Below are positions 24,404-37,153 of a stretch of DNA of 64,000 bases, in pieces. The DNA comes from Litoditis marina (lineage: Eukaryota > Nematoda > Chromadorea > Rhabditida > Rhabditidae), in the NCBI GenBank assembly GCA_964036275.1, contig OZ038435.1, forward strand, positions 14,113,634-14,177,633, given 5' to 3'. How positions within the stretch are numbered: position 1 is the first letter of the stretch; every line of letters begins with the position of its first letter. Both the position numbers and the translations under genes were made by a program. The notes beneath the pieces are model-generated. The model was given only the letters and a program-made list of their open reading frames with translations. It searched no databases and was not told the origin of the DNA.

Positions 24404-24674
24404 GGCCAATTCTACAACTAACCGGGTTTTTAGGTAACCTAACCTTTTTTTGGTAACCTATTTTTGAGGTTACCTGATAAGTAACCTGGTAACCTGAAAC
24501 TGAAATCCGGTTACCGTTCAAACTAACGGTAAAAACCACATTTTGCGTTAGAAAAACTGGTAACCGGTTTTTCATTTTAGGTTACCAACCGGTTACCTAC
24601 TGAGGTAATCTGAAAAATAGGTTACCAAAAAAGGGTTAGGTTACCTAAAAACCAGGTTAGATATAGAATTCACC
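24404..24674. mobile_element. Mutator-like foldback MITE
   Basis: 271 bp. The termini are GGCCAATTCTA and, in reverse complement, GGTGAATTCTA. Both arms then read CTAACC(G/T)GGTTTTTAGG and repeated GGTAACCT motifs. CAAAGTATT flanks both ends (24395-24403, 24675-24683), a perfect 9-bp duplication. The closest relative, inverted, is at 28732-29007. Confidence 0.85.
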
Positions 24675-26516
24675 CAAAGTATTATTGAGAATAACTGTAA
24701 GTAAAACTCGGGAAAAACGTCAAAATAACAGCAGTCTGCGTTTTTGATATATTTTTCTCAATTAATTATACATTGAAAACGTATTTGATTCATTTCGACT
24801 ACAAATAACTCGTTAGTATATTCCACGATATCTCGAAGGTACAAACGTTTTCTTATTTTTTTTTCGAGTTTCATCTTTTAAGCAAAGTTTTCGACGTGGT
24901 GTACAAACGTAGACTATTACATAATCAACATTTTCAAATCTTACCACTCTCTCTCCCTCTCTCTCTTTTATTTGTGTCTCTTTGTTCTGCTGTGTACTCT
25001 CTATTCGTGTCCCATTGCTAATAGTGTGCCCCATGGCCAATTGGCATTGAAAGTGTGGCGAGGCCTGGATCGATAATGTCACCCCCAATGCGTATTTCAT
25101 TGCGTCACCCCGCCTAGATTCTATTCTTAGACCATGACGTGGGTCACGGAAACACGTGAAAACGTGTACTTTTCACGTATAAATAAGTAGTATCAATAAA
25201 TGTATTGTTATTTTATAATAGTGAGTGAGAAACATCACTTTTCGGCAATTGGATTAAGGAGAATATAGAATAGAAACTTCAAGAGCAAGTTTATAGCAGT
25301 TGTTCGCTCATGTAGTTCTATCTATCCCAAATGAATATTTTCTATTCGTTTGGCTTTTTCAATACATGTTGAATCATAGATAAATTGATTTTTAAATTAC
25401 AAAAAAAACCGATAAAATAAAATTCCCATTTTATAATTTGTACTGTGCTGTTTCTTCTCTGGCTTTTAGGGTAGTTTCGTGTTTGTACTTTGATCATGAT
25501 GCATTTCACACGTGTTCCAAAACACCGCTGCATGGAATAACCAAACTACAAATAATTCTTTTGTTCTCCTACAGTTCTAATTAAAGTTCCACGGGAAAAA
25601 GGGTGTGAACTTATGGGGTCAAAAGTCATTACTTATTGATTCAACTCACCAACTCACCAAACTACAACCAAACTACAAGTTTTGATAACCTCTGACGCCA
25701 ATGCATTTTTTATTAGTTCTAATTTACTGTCCGCAAGGAATTGATTAATTCTCGAAAACAACGCGCAGAATAGAAAAACGTGGCAACCAAATACACGTTT
25801 CCTAGTGAATTTCATGGAAAGTCCATCTCTTCATTCTTTCATATAGTTACTGCTACTTTCGGTAAGACCTTTTGACTTTTAGGGATTTCACTCTTCAAAC
25901 CTGCTGCTTCTCTGATTCTCGAATGTTTCTGCTCTGTACTGAAGAAATTTTATCTTTTACAAAATCTCAATGTTTTCTAGTGCGTTTCCTAAGGTTCACA
26001 TATGAAGTTTTCCTATGACTGCGTTTTGACTTTATTGAAATATGTACGAAGACTGGGACTGTTTACAATCAGAACCAAATGCTAAAAAAGTTGATCTTTC
26101 CTATAGCATTTACGTAGTCAAAGCAGACGGCAAGCTTGATAAACATACTACAAACGTCTGAGTGAAAGGCTATTCGTTATGAATTCGTTATTCTTCTTTA
26201 TTATCCTCTATCTTTCTTTATTATATTTGTTATCGTTATTCGTTATTGTTCGTTATGAAGGTTCTGTTCAAACTATTTAAGCAAGATCTAGCCAAATTTT
26301 ATAAACGATGCGTATGTTGGTAACAATCTGTACTGTGCCCCTAAGTGTTGTTTGATGTTGCTGTATTTTAAGTTTGGACCCACATTATTTTAGTCTGACT
26401 ATTGTTTCAAATGTGTGTGGTCATCAAACTACAAATACCATCTGCGTCTCTCACATTTGCGTGCTCTCTATGTTTCCTCTACCTTACTTTCAACTGATAA
26501 TTCAGATGTTATTATC

Positions 26517-29500
26517 ATGATGGAGGAGTGTTCGAGTGATGTCGATCTAAGCCCCGCCCACCCACCTACAGTAACCCCGGAAATCGGACGTCAGGAGGAA
26601 AATGCCCCCGATAGTCGATTCCAATCTCTCTTCGAGAAGTACAGTATACAGCAGAAGGAGCTGGAGAGGTGTGTACACAAGATAGTCTGAGTTTAGTATA
26701 GGTTTTAATGAGATTTCAACAAGACTTTAAAGGTTTTTTGTTTTCCGAAATATAATTTGAAAAAATCATAAAACTACCAGTTATAAAAAACTACACAGCT
26801 TGTTCGGGTTAACCATTTTTCGAAGATAGTATAGTATTCACCATTTCAACGTTTACCTTGCTAAGTCGCTTGCGTTAGGGTTGTAATCGAGTTCAAAATG
26901 TCGAGTTTTGAGTTTTGGACAATTTCGAGTTTTCGAGTTTTGCGAAAAATCGAGCTTTTGAGTTTTTGGGAATTTTCGAGTTTTCGAGTAGTAATTTAAA
27001 AAAAATGTCGAGTTTGACTTTAACAGCCCTACTCTGCGTCTCTCCGTTTGCATACTCTCTAGCCCCACTCTAACCTCTCCTTCCAGAGTGGAGGAGCAAA
27101 ACGAGGAATACCGCGAAAAGCTGCTCAAAACCATACGGGAACGCGATTTGAATGATGAATTGTTGAAGAATATTCGGGAAGAAAATAAAAAAGAAACGGA
27201 GGAATTGAGGAGAAAAGTCAAGGAATACGAGATACAACTGAAAGCCGTTCAGGTAAGAGCAGTTATTTTATATATTAGGTGCTGCATAAATTAGATCCTC
27301 CATTTTTTTTCTGCACAAAAATTTGTGGATTGAAAACGTTTAAGTTCCCTTTCGAGTTAAAACCCGATTGTTAATGGTTTACATGACGTCTACAAGTACT
27401 ACATCTACATGACTACACGTAATATGGGATCGAATGCAGTTTTTATAAATAGGCCAGCCTTTTAAACATTATATAATACAACCAACCTTATCGAACTTTC
27501 AATTTTGGGAAATAGTATATTAAAGGACCGTGCTACGGCGCAAGAAGCTCACTACAATGTGACGATGAAAGAACTCTCGTTGAAGTACAACACCTCTGTT
27601 GGACAGGTACAATCATGATATGATTAAATACATTGAAAACGGTTAAAAACTGTTGCTATACATGTACAAGTGTAGTTTTGATAGAATTTCGGTAGTGAAA
27701 AATTGATGTTCCTCCAATTCTTCCTGATTGGTGAAAAATGAGATATTTAAATAATGTTTTTTCCGTTCATCAGCCTTTTAAACGATCCAATTTCTGAGTG
27801 ATCAGAACTTTGTAATGAACAGAACTACGGTGGCTTAATTGGACATGGTTGCAATTAAACTATTCTTCCATTTATCTAGACTGGTTCAGAATTTTTGGTC
27901 ACTCTTAATTCATCCACATAAATATGTCATTTAAACTTTACAACGTTGAATAAAAGATGTAAATATTGATACAATCTCTTTAGTTGACCAAGAAGGCGGA
28001 TCATGCAGAGAAGGAGAAGAACGAAGCAGTTATCAAGTACGCGACGAGAGAGGCTGAGATAATGAGAGTGCGGGCAGACATGCAGAGAAAAGATCAGGTC
28101 CGTATAATCAAAGGAACTTGAAGAGTTCATTTCAAATTATTTCTGTTGTTTCAATTATGAAAGGAGCTGATACGATGATTTCTTCAGTAAAAGAGAAAAT
28201 TTCTGTTCAAAATTCAAAGGAATAATGACGATATTTCAGTAGTAGTTGGACACTCTTTCATAATGTAAAAGACAGCCTCATGGAGGAGTTCTTACTAGAA
28301 GACTCTTTCTTTTCCTTCAATTCCCAGCGCCCTTTTGACGCCAACAACACCTTCACACAACACATACGGGAGAAAAATAAAGCTTGTATTATTGAAAAAT
28401 AAGCAAAGGGAACAAACTACAAACCCATGGTTTTTGACCGAGATGCACAATATCCACCCCCCCCCCCCTCTATACACAATTTTTGCTGTGTGAGTTGTTC
28501 ACCCCCAGAACGTCTGTGTCTCGCGCACATGTTTTCTCTATCTGAGCGATGAACTTTCCTGCGTATCAACTCATTTGAATTGAGTTTATTAGAAAAATAC
28601 AAACATCATCTGTTTCATATTCAGGAATTACGAGAAGCGAAGTCGGTTCGGGCAGAATTGGAGAAATGCCAATCTCAAGAAAACGTTGAGCAGTTGGTAC
28701 GTTTATCTTTTGTTTCGGGGGAGGTTCTTTAGGTGAATTCTATATCTAACCGGGTTTTTAGGTAACCTAACCCTTTTTTGGTAACCTATTTTTCAGGTTA
28801 CCTCAGTAGGTAACCGGGTGGTAACCTAAAAATGAAAAACCGGTTACCTGTTTTTCTAAGGCAAAATGTGGTTTTTACCGTTAGTTTGAACGGTAACCGG
28901 ATTTTAGTTTCAGGTTACTATCAGGTTACCTACCAAGGTAACCTCAAAAATAGGTTACCAAACAAGGGTTAGGTTACCTAAAAACCCGGTTAGTTGTAGA
29001 ATTGGCCGGTTCTTTATCCTGGACGCTCCGCAGCGGACTCGAACCCTAGACCATTCACGCAAGAGGCGACTGCTTTCACCAGTACACCAGTACAATGGAA
29101 CTAGTGTAGTAAACACCACATAAACATCATTCTGATATAAAATAGTTAGAGATGGTTTGTTGTAATCTTTGATATTGACTCATCGACAACTATTCCAGGA
29201 GAAAAGTGTGAATTCACTGCGAGTCGATCTGGAGAAACTGAAGAACGAAAACTTTGATCTGACGAATCGATTGAAAATCTCCGATAAACGAGTGGATGTG
29301 AGTTTCTTTCGAAAAAGTCATGAAAAACACGCTTCATAGACTTTTTGTGATATTCCTGCATTTCCTCATTGTACGTTGAACATTCTTATTTTTCTCATTG
29401 TCTTCTCATTTTATCATTTTCAACCCCTCTACTGATTCTCGCTCGATTACTTTACAGGAGTACTGTATACAACTATTTCTCGCAACTCGTTTTGCAGTGC

Positions 29501-32500
29501 TTCAAATTGAAAACATATCGTGAAAATAGAAATTATTTTCGCAGGCCGGTCAAACCCTGCTCTCCGAACTGAAACAACAGTGCGAAGTGCTCCGAAAACA
29601 GTTGATCCAAGTGAAGGAGGAAAAGAGTCAATTGCAGGCTGAAAACAGAGAATTGTCGGCTAAAACACAGGTACAGTCTTTGTCATGGTTTGATCTCGAT
29701 AAACGCCCTGATTTACGAATTTTGACCGAAAACGGCCCGGTTCAAACTACAAACACGGTGGTATTACGAACTTCGAATTTGTTTTTGTGAAAACTTCGCG
29801 TCTAGATAATTGTCTAACTTATCTCCAAAATAATATAAATTCTTGAAAAGTTTCAAGAAGCTAAAACGAAAAAGGAAAAGGAAGTGAACAATTTTGATAC
29901 AATTAAACACAACATGTTTACAGGTTCAAGAGAGTCGTATCCTGCAGGAGTCTGACTCGATGTCGAAGAGCCATCATGAGCTGGAGCGGCGACTGCAGGA
30001 CTCCGCCCAGGAAACCATGCGCTATCGAGAGGAGAACCGTGCGCTCAATGAGAGGAACGAATCGATCGAAAGGTACAGAGAATGCATTAGATATATGTCC
30101 ATCTCAGCAGAGTTTATAGTTTGATCCCGGGACTTTTTGATCAGAATTCGTAAATAATGAGTTCAAACTACGAATAGTTCAGACATGACATCCCGGCAGC
30201 AGGTTTGGATTGAGTGGGGGGCGATTGTTAAACAGGTCCAGGGTTGTACTATTACCCCCCATTTTCTATTGTGGGGGGTTATTGTTAAACGTCGACATTG
30301 TACAGTTACCCCCCATTTACAATCACCCCCCTCTCTATAGGAAATCGTATTGGGAGGGGGGTGATAGTACTACGGGGGGGGGGGGACTTAAGGTGAGGGG
30401 GGAGGGGGCAATTGTACAATTTTCCCGACATCCCTTATGAACAGAAATCTCTGTTAACATTTGAAAAGAGTTACGAACGAAAATGTTACGAACGTTTTCG
30501 TGAACTAGAAAATGTGTCAGTTTGAACATGAAAATGATTTACTGTAAAACCAGTGAGTTCAATACAATAATTCTGAATTCAGGGAGAACTTGGAGCTGCT
30601 GAGCAAACTACAAGATCTGGAGAGCAACCTACAAGACGAGGAGGAGGAACACGAGAAGGCGAAGGCGGAACTTCGACGATTGTCCAACATCGAGAGTCAG
30701 GTCAAAAGGTGAGCAATTTTCCATTTAATAAAGATGGGAGAGTACTGTAATCATAAGTTGCGCTGTGTACGTTCGGCATCAAAGTTTCTGTAAACCCTAG
30801 TTGTGCTGGCTGTGATTTCCAAGACTCTACTATGATAAAAACGTGACACGGCCGTGTCAGTCGCGGGCCGAGTCACTGAATTCTCACAATGTTTGAAGAA
30901 TACTCAGAATTGGAACTGGGCGGTTTTATTGGAATTTTTATTTTACAGAAGTCTCGAAGTTGCGGAAAAAGCGAAAGATTCGCAAGCGGCCGCCGAAAAA
31001 GATCGAGATGTGAGTTCATGAATGAATCTATAATTCACGTTCTGGTTTTCTCTTGAAATGAGAAAACCAGACTGTAGACATCACTTTCTGCTGTGTAGAA
31101 TGGCGAGGTCACAATTAAATTCCGCGAAGTATTGCTTATTTCTGTCGGCAAACGAGAGGTATCCATAGCTTCCTCTTCTTAGTGAGTTTTTGACAATCCA
31201 CCCAGGAAATATGGGCTGACCCCTGAACAATGACCCCAAAATAGAATACTAAATGTGAACGAATTTGAGTCTGACCGCTCAACACGTCAGTAATTCTTAA
31301 ATACGCCATAAGATAATGCGATTCAAACTACAAGGCCAGCACAGCGTGGGAATTATAACGTTTCGGTTATAGTTCACACCATTCCTACTGAGACTCCTAC
31401 AGTAACCTTACAAGCTTTCCGGAGGCTGTCGTGAGGCTGAATATTTAATTTATCGAAAATCCTCTCGTACATTCATTGTACCTGAGGACAAAAACGAGGT
31501 ACAAAAATCCTGTACCTTTACGATTACAACTACGGGAGGAAGACGACTTACAAATTTCGAAATCTTACTGTAGGAGTCTCACTAGGAATGAAAAAGACTA
31601 TACCTTCGGAGAGTTTCGGAAAGCTGGCTTGGAGCTACTCCCAAAAACTATGAGAAGTATTAGTTTGTTAATTAGTTGGTGATATATCAAGCATAGTTTC
31701 CTATCTGTATTTCAGATAGCGGAAACAGAGTCAGCCGAGTGTCGCCTGCAGGCGGAAAGAATGCTGCACATAACGGAACAATTGACGGAGAGAAACAGCC
31801 AGCTGGCCGGCGAAGCGGAACAGATCAGGGAAAAGGTATATATCAGTAAATATATCAACATTTTTTATAATAACATCAACAATAATAACAACAATTTCAT
31901 ATTTAAGTATATCAGGGAAAAGGTTGGTCTCGACGTTCGGAGAGGCCGTATGCAGGAATATCCCGATCGCCATGCACAGATGCTTGCTTTCAAGTGTCAC
32001 GAAAAACATCTCTCGAGAACGACAGTGAATAGCTCACATTCTGCGTCTCTCACTCTGCCACACTATTTCTCGTCTCTTACATCCTGGCGGGATGTGAGAG
32101 CAGAGAAATAGCGTATGTTTGAGGAGACGCAGGATGGGATGGAGGTGGCGGGATCTTCTAGCATACGTACTCGGAGCATTTGAATTTTTGTAGAATCACA
32201 CAACTTCCAGGCTGTTCTCCAGAATTGTTGACAGTTGACCATTATTTTGATTCCAATTTAGTTATGTTTTTTTTGCAGAATCGTGGCTTGGAACGTGAGT
32301 TGGTTGAGACGCAGGGAGCACTGTCGCGAGCCGAGTCCAAACTGGCAGATAGGGTCAGTTTCACTGCCAAACTGTAAAGAAAAGTAGACAGGATGAATAG
32401 AAAGTTTAGCTGGCAGTTAATAGAACTTTTTAAAAAGAATTTTTCTGTTCAAAGCATTAATTCTGGCATGTTTGAAACTACATCATATATCCAATAATTC

Positions 32501-35500
32501 TGAGCGATGTAAACCTGTATCGGATTATTGGGTGGTATCAAAAATGTTACTTGTTTTTTTTACATTCCTCTGTTTTCGTATTTGTAGTTTGTAGTTTGGT
32601 CGAGGTAACTGCATCAATCAAACTATAACCCAAGATTGGTCAAGCTGTTCTTTCAGAAACTTTACCTGAGCAAAGCAAGGACTTATCGATATTTGTAGTT
32701 TGATTTTTGTCCTCGGTGCATGTAGCGATCGAACTACAACTGAAAATTGGTCAACCACTAACTTTACGTGATCTGAGCGATGCAAAACTCTATGTTTGTA
32801 GTTTGTAGTTCTATCCCGGTTTATTGACTGATCAAACTACAATTATTTTAACCTCTTACGTTCAGGAACGCGACCTGTCCGACGCACAGGGTTGTTCGAA
32901 CAGTGAGACCTCGTTGTTGAAGGAGGAATTGAAGGGGAAAATAGAAGAAGTTCAGGAACTGAAACAACAACTTCAAGAACACAAAAACGACTCTTCCGCC
33001 TACAAAAGAAAGCAGACGGCAAACATCAAGGTACGGTTATGAACAACAAGCATGAAAACGGCGTTCGCTGCGTGAATTTAGAGAAGAGTTCATTTTCACG
33101 AAGCCTTCAGAGACGTTCGTTTCATACCTGAGATATTTTGTGCTATAATGAAGTATAAACGCTGCCGAATCAATGTATAGTTTTCTATTATAATTTTATA
33201 GTTTTCTATACGTTTAAGTTCCTAACTACTTTTTTCAACTTTCTCCAGGAACTGAAGCACGAGCTCTCTTCGCTGCGTCGCCAGTTGGAATCCGGCCAAT
33301 CGGAGCTGCTCATTCCCACGGTATCTACCGTACCCAGTATGACGTCACGATCTAGGACCAGCTCCTTCACCAGTCTCGACAGGGTTACGGTACGTATTCG
33401 GGAAAGAAGGTTCAAACCACAAAACTGAAGAGTTACCTTGAGTAACATTGAGTTTTCGAGTTTATCGTTGTAGTTAAGTTTGTTATACTTCATAGTCGGA
33501 CCAGAACCATGAAACTTCAAAATAAAGCTGATGATTTGATATCTTGCGTGAATAAAAACAACGCTGTAAAGTAACGACACAGCATTTTGTTTATCACAGA
33601 CTATGTTTCATTCAATCTGTTCGTACGCTCACAGCATGATTTATGATTCCTAAATGTTCAAATGTGCTCTAAGAGACACGGAAAGTTTCACATGTATATT
33701 GACGTCTAATAACGAGGTTTTTTTCAGAGTTGTTCCCAAGAAGAATCTTCGGTCGCCAAAACTTCTGAAGATCAGGCATCTACCACCATGCAACAGGCCA
33801 TGATAGACAAGGTATTCTCCTTTTTCCCACTTTTAGGATAATAGTAATGAGTATTTAATTGATGAGTATTTTGTCGAAATATATGTTTGGTATTCGCCTT
33901 TTTCGCACGAACAAGATACACATGAAAACGATAAAATCATCTCCGGAGAAAATGGGAATCGGGATTCAACATTCATACTACAAACACAACAAAATGAAAC
34001 TTCACTACTCAAATCGAACCACATTCTTCAAACCCTACTTTTTGCATTTATTTCGGATGTACTTCCGTGTTTCTAATTCCAGATAGTTTTACTACAGCGT
34101 AAACTGGCGCGTCGTACGGAGAAAATAGAATTTCTGGAGGAGCACGTGAAACAATGTCTCGAAGAGCTGCAAAAGAAGACAAAGTGAGCAAGTGTTTTAG
34201 TTTCCTTCTTTTTCATAATCAAATGAGAACGTGTGAATGAACGTGACTTGGTATGAGCACGGGAAACAGTCCCGTGTAGTTTGTATCTTCGGAAAAGAGC
34301 TGGTGTTGGCTTTTTGAGGAGTATAACCATCCACCATTTCTCTATTCTCAATTTCTCATGGGAGACGTTTGCGTCCTGACACTCGCAATGGAAAAGGTCA
34401 CGTGGAACACACGCTACAAGTGACACTTTTTCGTTTACCACAGGTTTGACTCTTCGTAACGCAGAACTATAGTTCGTTTTACCAATCGATGACTTTCTAC
34501 AGTAATCTTTCGAAAATACAAACGCATTTATCTAGTCAACAAACAGAATCTAAGATTCACTGTTCTGTATGCTTGTAGTACCCGAAGTAGAGAACGAAAT
34601 CACAAAGTTTAAGCTATGTACAACACCTACAAGATATGATAAATTCACTTGAAAATTTTATTATCTTACTGTAGAGGGCTATTGTTTCGTAACGCAGAAC
34701 TATACGATGTGTGTTTTGTTATTGCGCCGTATCTGTAGTTTGATCACTCCCTGTCATTTCGGTGTCAAGTGCGAATTACGGCCTGCTTCAAACGACAACG
34801 AAGGTTGGTTCACTCCCTATGACAATTTATTTCCTCACTTTCCAGAATAATCCAGCACTATGCCCTGAGGGAAGAGGCCTCGCTACTGTTGCCAGCCGAC
34901 TCTTCCATGGAACAGGTAACTTGATCTTTGTAACTTTGTAACTTTACAAAACGTTGTGAAGATTGTAAAAAATCTTTTTACAGTCTCAATCTTTCATTAA
35001 CCCTGAAGTTTTCAGTTATTCAACTCATGTGAATTTGTACAGGCAAGTCGGCACGTGTAGTGTGTAGATGTTGTGAAGTGTTGTGGTTGAACTTTTTTTT
35101 TGTTTGTTCTCGAGCTGCGGTTCTGTCGAAGAAGATTGATGTGTGTTTCTCGGTGAACTTGTACGAAGTTGATACATTGGTGCAATAAATAGGTTACTAC
35201 GTGAAAACTGTGTTTCTGCGTATCCTTGATCTACACACTCTCTCATCTGCTGGCAAATACTCAACGACCGCACGCTGCTCCTCAGACAATTCCCAGCCAA
35301 TTGGCCAGCCTCTTTTTTATTGGCTGAACGAGAGAGTGTGCAGGTCAGAGAGACGCAGACTGTCTTAGCCTGTCTGTGCGTCATTGACCTGCATGCTCTC
35401 TCGTTTTGTAGCTGGCCAATTGCAGAAAATTGGCGCTAATCGTTCTGAGTTCGATTCCGGTGTTTATCATCTTTGTTTCGAGAAATGAAAAACATGTTTC

Positions 35501-36262
35501 ATCAACATTTGCTGTCTTCGTTGGAGAAATTGAAACTATATTTCATCAGTATCATTCCAGGTGCCGACCCTGCGAAAGGGCAGCAGCTACGCGTTGATGG
35601 GCTCTATGTTCCTCGGGGGAGGCGAGAAGAAGTCACTCCAACTCGTCACGGAGATCAACTCCCGACTACAGGCGGTGTTGGAGGACACCCTTATGAAGAA
35701 CATCACGCTCAAGGTACGTTTTTACGGAGAACGTGAAATCACGTGAGAGTTTTACTTCAAAACGTGGAGTTTTACGTGTAGACGTGAGGACACACCCTTG
35801 AAGAAATATCTGTATGCGGTTGTTCCCTTCGTTACATGATACTACAGTGTATTGTAGTATTATTTCGATACACGCCATTATCCAGTTTCGACCAAACGTT
35901 TCGGGATCAGACTATAGTCGTCGCCAACGGAAAGGCGTCAGGATACTGTATATCTTAGTTTTCGCTGTGTACGGACACGTGTGCTGTGTTCCCAGTCTTG
36001 TCTGTTATGTGCTCTTGTAGCGCAAAGGTTAGCGCTCAGCCACGAATCTTTTGCTCGCAGGTTCGATTCCTGCGAGAGACAAAAGTTTATAAATGGGGCA
36101 TCCTCTGTACGAGAACAGCCAAACACGTGCTTTTCAATGAATAAACCCTCCAAATTTTTTTATTTCCAGACGTCCGTAGATTCGTTGGGAAATGAAATTA
36201 CCCGACTTTCCCGGGAAAACCGCCTGCTCACCCTGACGGCCAACAAGAACACCTTCGAATGA
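26517..36262 (+). CDS. CCDC186: CCDC186 / CCCP-1 coiled-coil protein, complete, 19 exons
   Basis: In this family (worm CCCP-1, human CCDC186) the protein is a RAB-2 effector that acts near the Golgi in dense-core vesicle formation. Exons: 26517-26668, 27087-27252, 27526-27606, 27984-28097, 28625-28696, 29199-29297, 29545-29670, 29924-30072, 30583-30708, 30949-31009, 31716-31835, 32279-32353, 32866-33030, 33249-33389, 33728-33811, 34083-34183, 34846-34915, 35561-35713, 36170-36262. All phases agree: 715 codons plus TGA (human is about 900 aa). Nearly all of it is predicted coiled coil, rich in Glu, Lys, Gln and Leu. Family blocks recognised from memory: KKADHAEKEKNEAVIKY, RRTEKIEFLEEHVKQ, the KKTKIIQHYALREE region and, near the C-terminus, INSRLQAVLEDTLMKNITLK. 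A Ser/Thr-rich break lies in exons 14-15. The start is the first of two adjacent Mets, 11 nt after an acceptor-like TTCAG. The exon 3 acceptor is weak. Confidence 0.93.
28732..29007. mobile_element. Mutator-like foldback MITE
   Basis: 276 bp in CCDC186 intron 5. The termini are GGTGAATTCTA and, in reverse complement, GGCCAATTCTA. GGTTCTTTA flanks both ends (28723-28731, 29008-29016), a perfect 9-bp duplication. Inverted relative to the copy at 24404-24674. Confidence 0.85.
29025..29093 (-). repeat. tRNA-like (SINE head or tRNA relic) sequence
   Basis: On the minus strand a B-box-like GGTTCGAGTCC follows an A-box-like TGGTGTACTGG at tRNA spacing. The acceptor and anticodon stems do not pair well, so a working tRNA is unlikely. 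Confidence 0.4.
30190..30420 (+). repeat. G/C-tract-rich low-complexity segment in CCDC186 intron 8
   Basis: Alternating TACCCCCC and GGGGGGT blocks sit around TTGTTAAAC and TTGTACA motifs, with possible hairpins. The same style of sequence recurs at 61040-61420. Confidence 0.6.
31911..31925 (+). repeat. Copy of the 3' edge and donor of CCDC186 exon 11, in frame
   Basis: ATCAGGGAAAAGGT repeats exactly the exon-intron junction at 31824-31837. Use of this second donor would add 87 nt (29 open codons, Asn-rich) to exon 11. Confidence 0.55.
35298..35422. mobile_element. Foldback element, copy 1 (GAGACGCAGAC family)
   Basis: The arms run from CAATTGGCCAGC to GCTGGCCAATTG. They include CGAGAGAGTGTGCAGGTCA and GACGCAGAC on the left, and the matching reverse complement with a few changes on the right. 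Related sequences lie at 51719-51831 and, partly, at 40048-40130. It lies in CCDC186 intron 17. Confidence 0.6.
36011..36079 (+). repeat. tRNA-like sequence in the last CCDC186 intron
   Basis: A good T arm (CTCGCAGG, TTCGATT loop region, CCTGCGAG; 8 pairs) follows a D-arm-like GCGC...GCGC hairpin at tRNA spacing. The acceptor stem does not pair and the anticodon stem has mismatches, so it reads as a tRNA relic or SINE head rather than a working gene. Confidence 0.4.
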
Positions 36263-36642
36263 GGATAGTCGTCGCCAATTCAACGCCAATAGAGTACTGT
36301 ATCCCTTCATTTCGTCTGTGTCCGCATTTCTTGCCATATCCCACACATGTTTACGTGCAAATTCAATTTTACAATACTTTTATTTACAAAAATACCATTT
36401 GGTTGAATTAAGTTAATGTCTGTTTAGTAATAAGTCAAGCAGATTCTTTTTTTATTTACCTCATAGCATGAAATGCTTGCTTTTCTGTTACTTTTCTTAA
36501 TCATATATCACTTTTTTTAGCATTCCATCTTTTTTCCTTTCTTCATAGTTATATGTGCCAATTTCTATTTCATGAGCAGGAATTGGGAAAAATAATTTTA
36601 ATTCAAGTAAATGTAAGCCATACTGGTAGTAAAATTGCTTGA

Positions 36643-36758
36643 AGAAGGACGATTGTGTGGTCCAATCGCAACGCTTCAGTCCTTTAAACTGCAATACATT
36701 TTTCAATTGCAGTTTAAAGGACCGTTGACACGAGATTGGTCCACTTAATCGTCCTGCT
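36643..36758. mobile_element. TTAA-flanked foldback MITE, copy 2
   Basis: 116 bp of the same family as 14592-14707. The left flank is TTGA (a decayed TTAA) and the right flank TTAA. The centre is the same inverted pair around CAATTGCAGTTTAAAGGAC. Confidence 0.8.
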
Positions 36759-37140
36759 TTAATCACGTGAAATATGTTAAAAACACATCAGAATTCACAT
36801 AATGGAGTACTTTTTTTTTATGTTTCACGCGACTTTCCACGGTTTTTAGTGATCGCTGGCTGGCTCGGCTGGAGAAGAAACCTAGTTGACAATTAGATGA
36901 GTTGCTACTTGTTTTGATAGTGTGATTGGGAAACCAAAAAAAGTGCGTCGTTTCCAAACTACTTGAAATTCTACACGTATATTGCCAAAATCTAGACTTC
37001 TTTAGTTATTCAGCTTATTCTTAGTTATTCTTAGTTCTTTTGTTAACTTCGCAAAAATATTTTATTGTATGTTTCCGCAATAACGTGTTTCTCTCAATAT
37101 CTCACGTGCTGCTCTCTCCTTCCCTGTGATATTATCAGAT

Positions 37141-37153
37141 AATAAACTTTATT
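37141..37153. terminator. Two-way poly(A) signal AATAAACTTTATT (candidate)
   Basis: This 13-bp near-palindrome reads AATAAA on both strands. It lies about 880 bp past the CCDC186 stop and 870 bp past the paxillin stop, so it could serve both convergent genes. No other evidence supports it. Confidence 0.35.

Larger units (their letters stand above)
20214..26516. other. Divergent intergenic region between the secreted-protein gene and CCDC186
   Basis: About 6.3 kb with no supported coding exon on either strand. It must contain the promoters of both flanking genes. It holds a C/G homopolymer at about 20228-20240 (which is the pyrimidine tract of the minus-strand acceptor at 20220), a foldback at 22211-22466, a dispersed element at 24076-24255 and a Mutator-like MITE at 24404-24674. 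A minus-strand ORF at 24813-25100 ends near a good donor but matches nothing. Confidence 0.6.

Noticed and set aside
24813..25100. 95-aa minus-strand ORF ending near a good GTAAGA donor
   Set aside because: It could be a first exon, but no compatible downstream exon or family match was seen; composition becomes GA-repeat-like before the donor.
36011..36079. Functional tRNA gene
   Set aside because: T arm and B box are good, but the acceptor stem does not pair and the anticodon stem is mismatched; kept only as tRNA-like.
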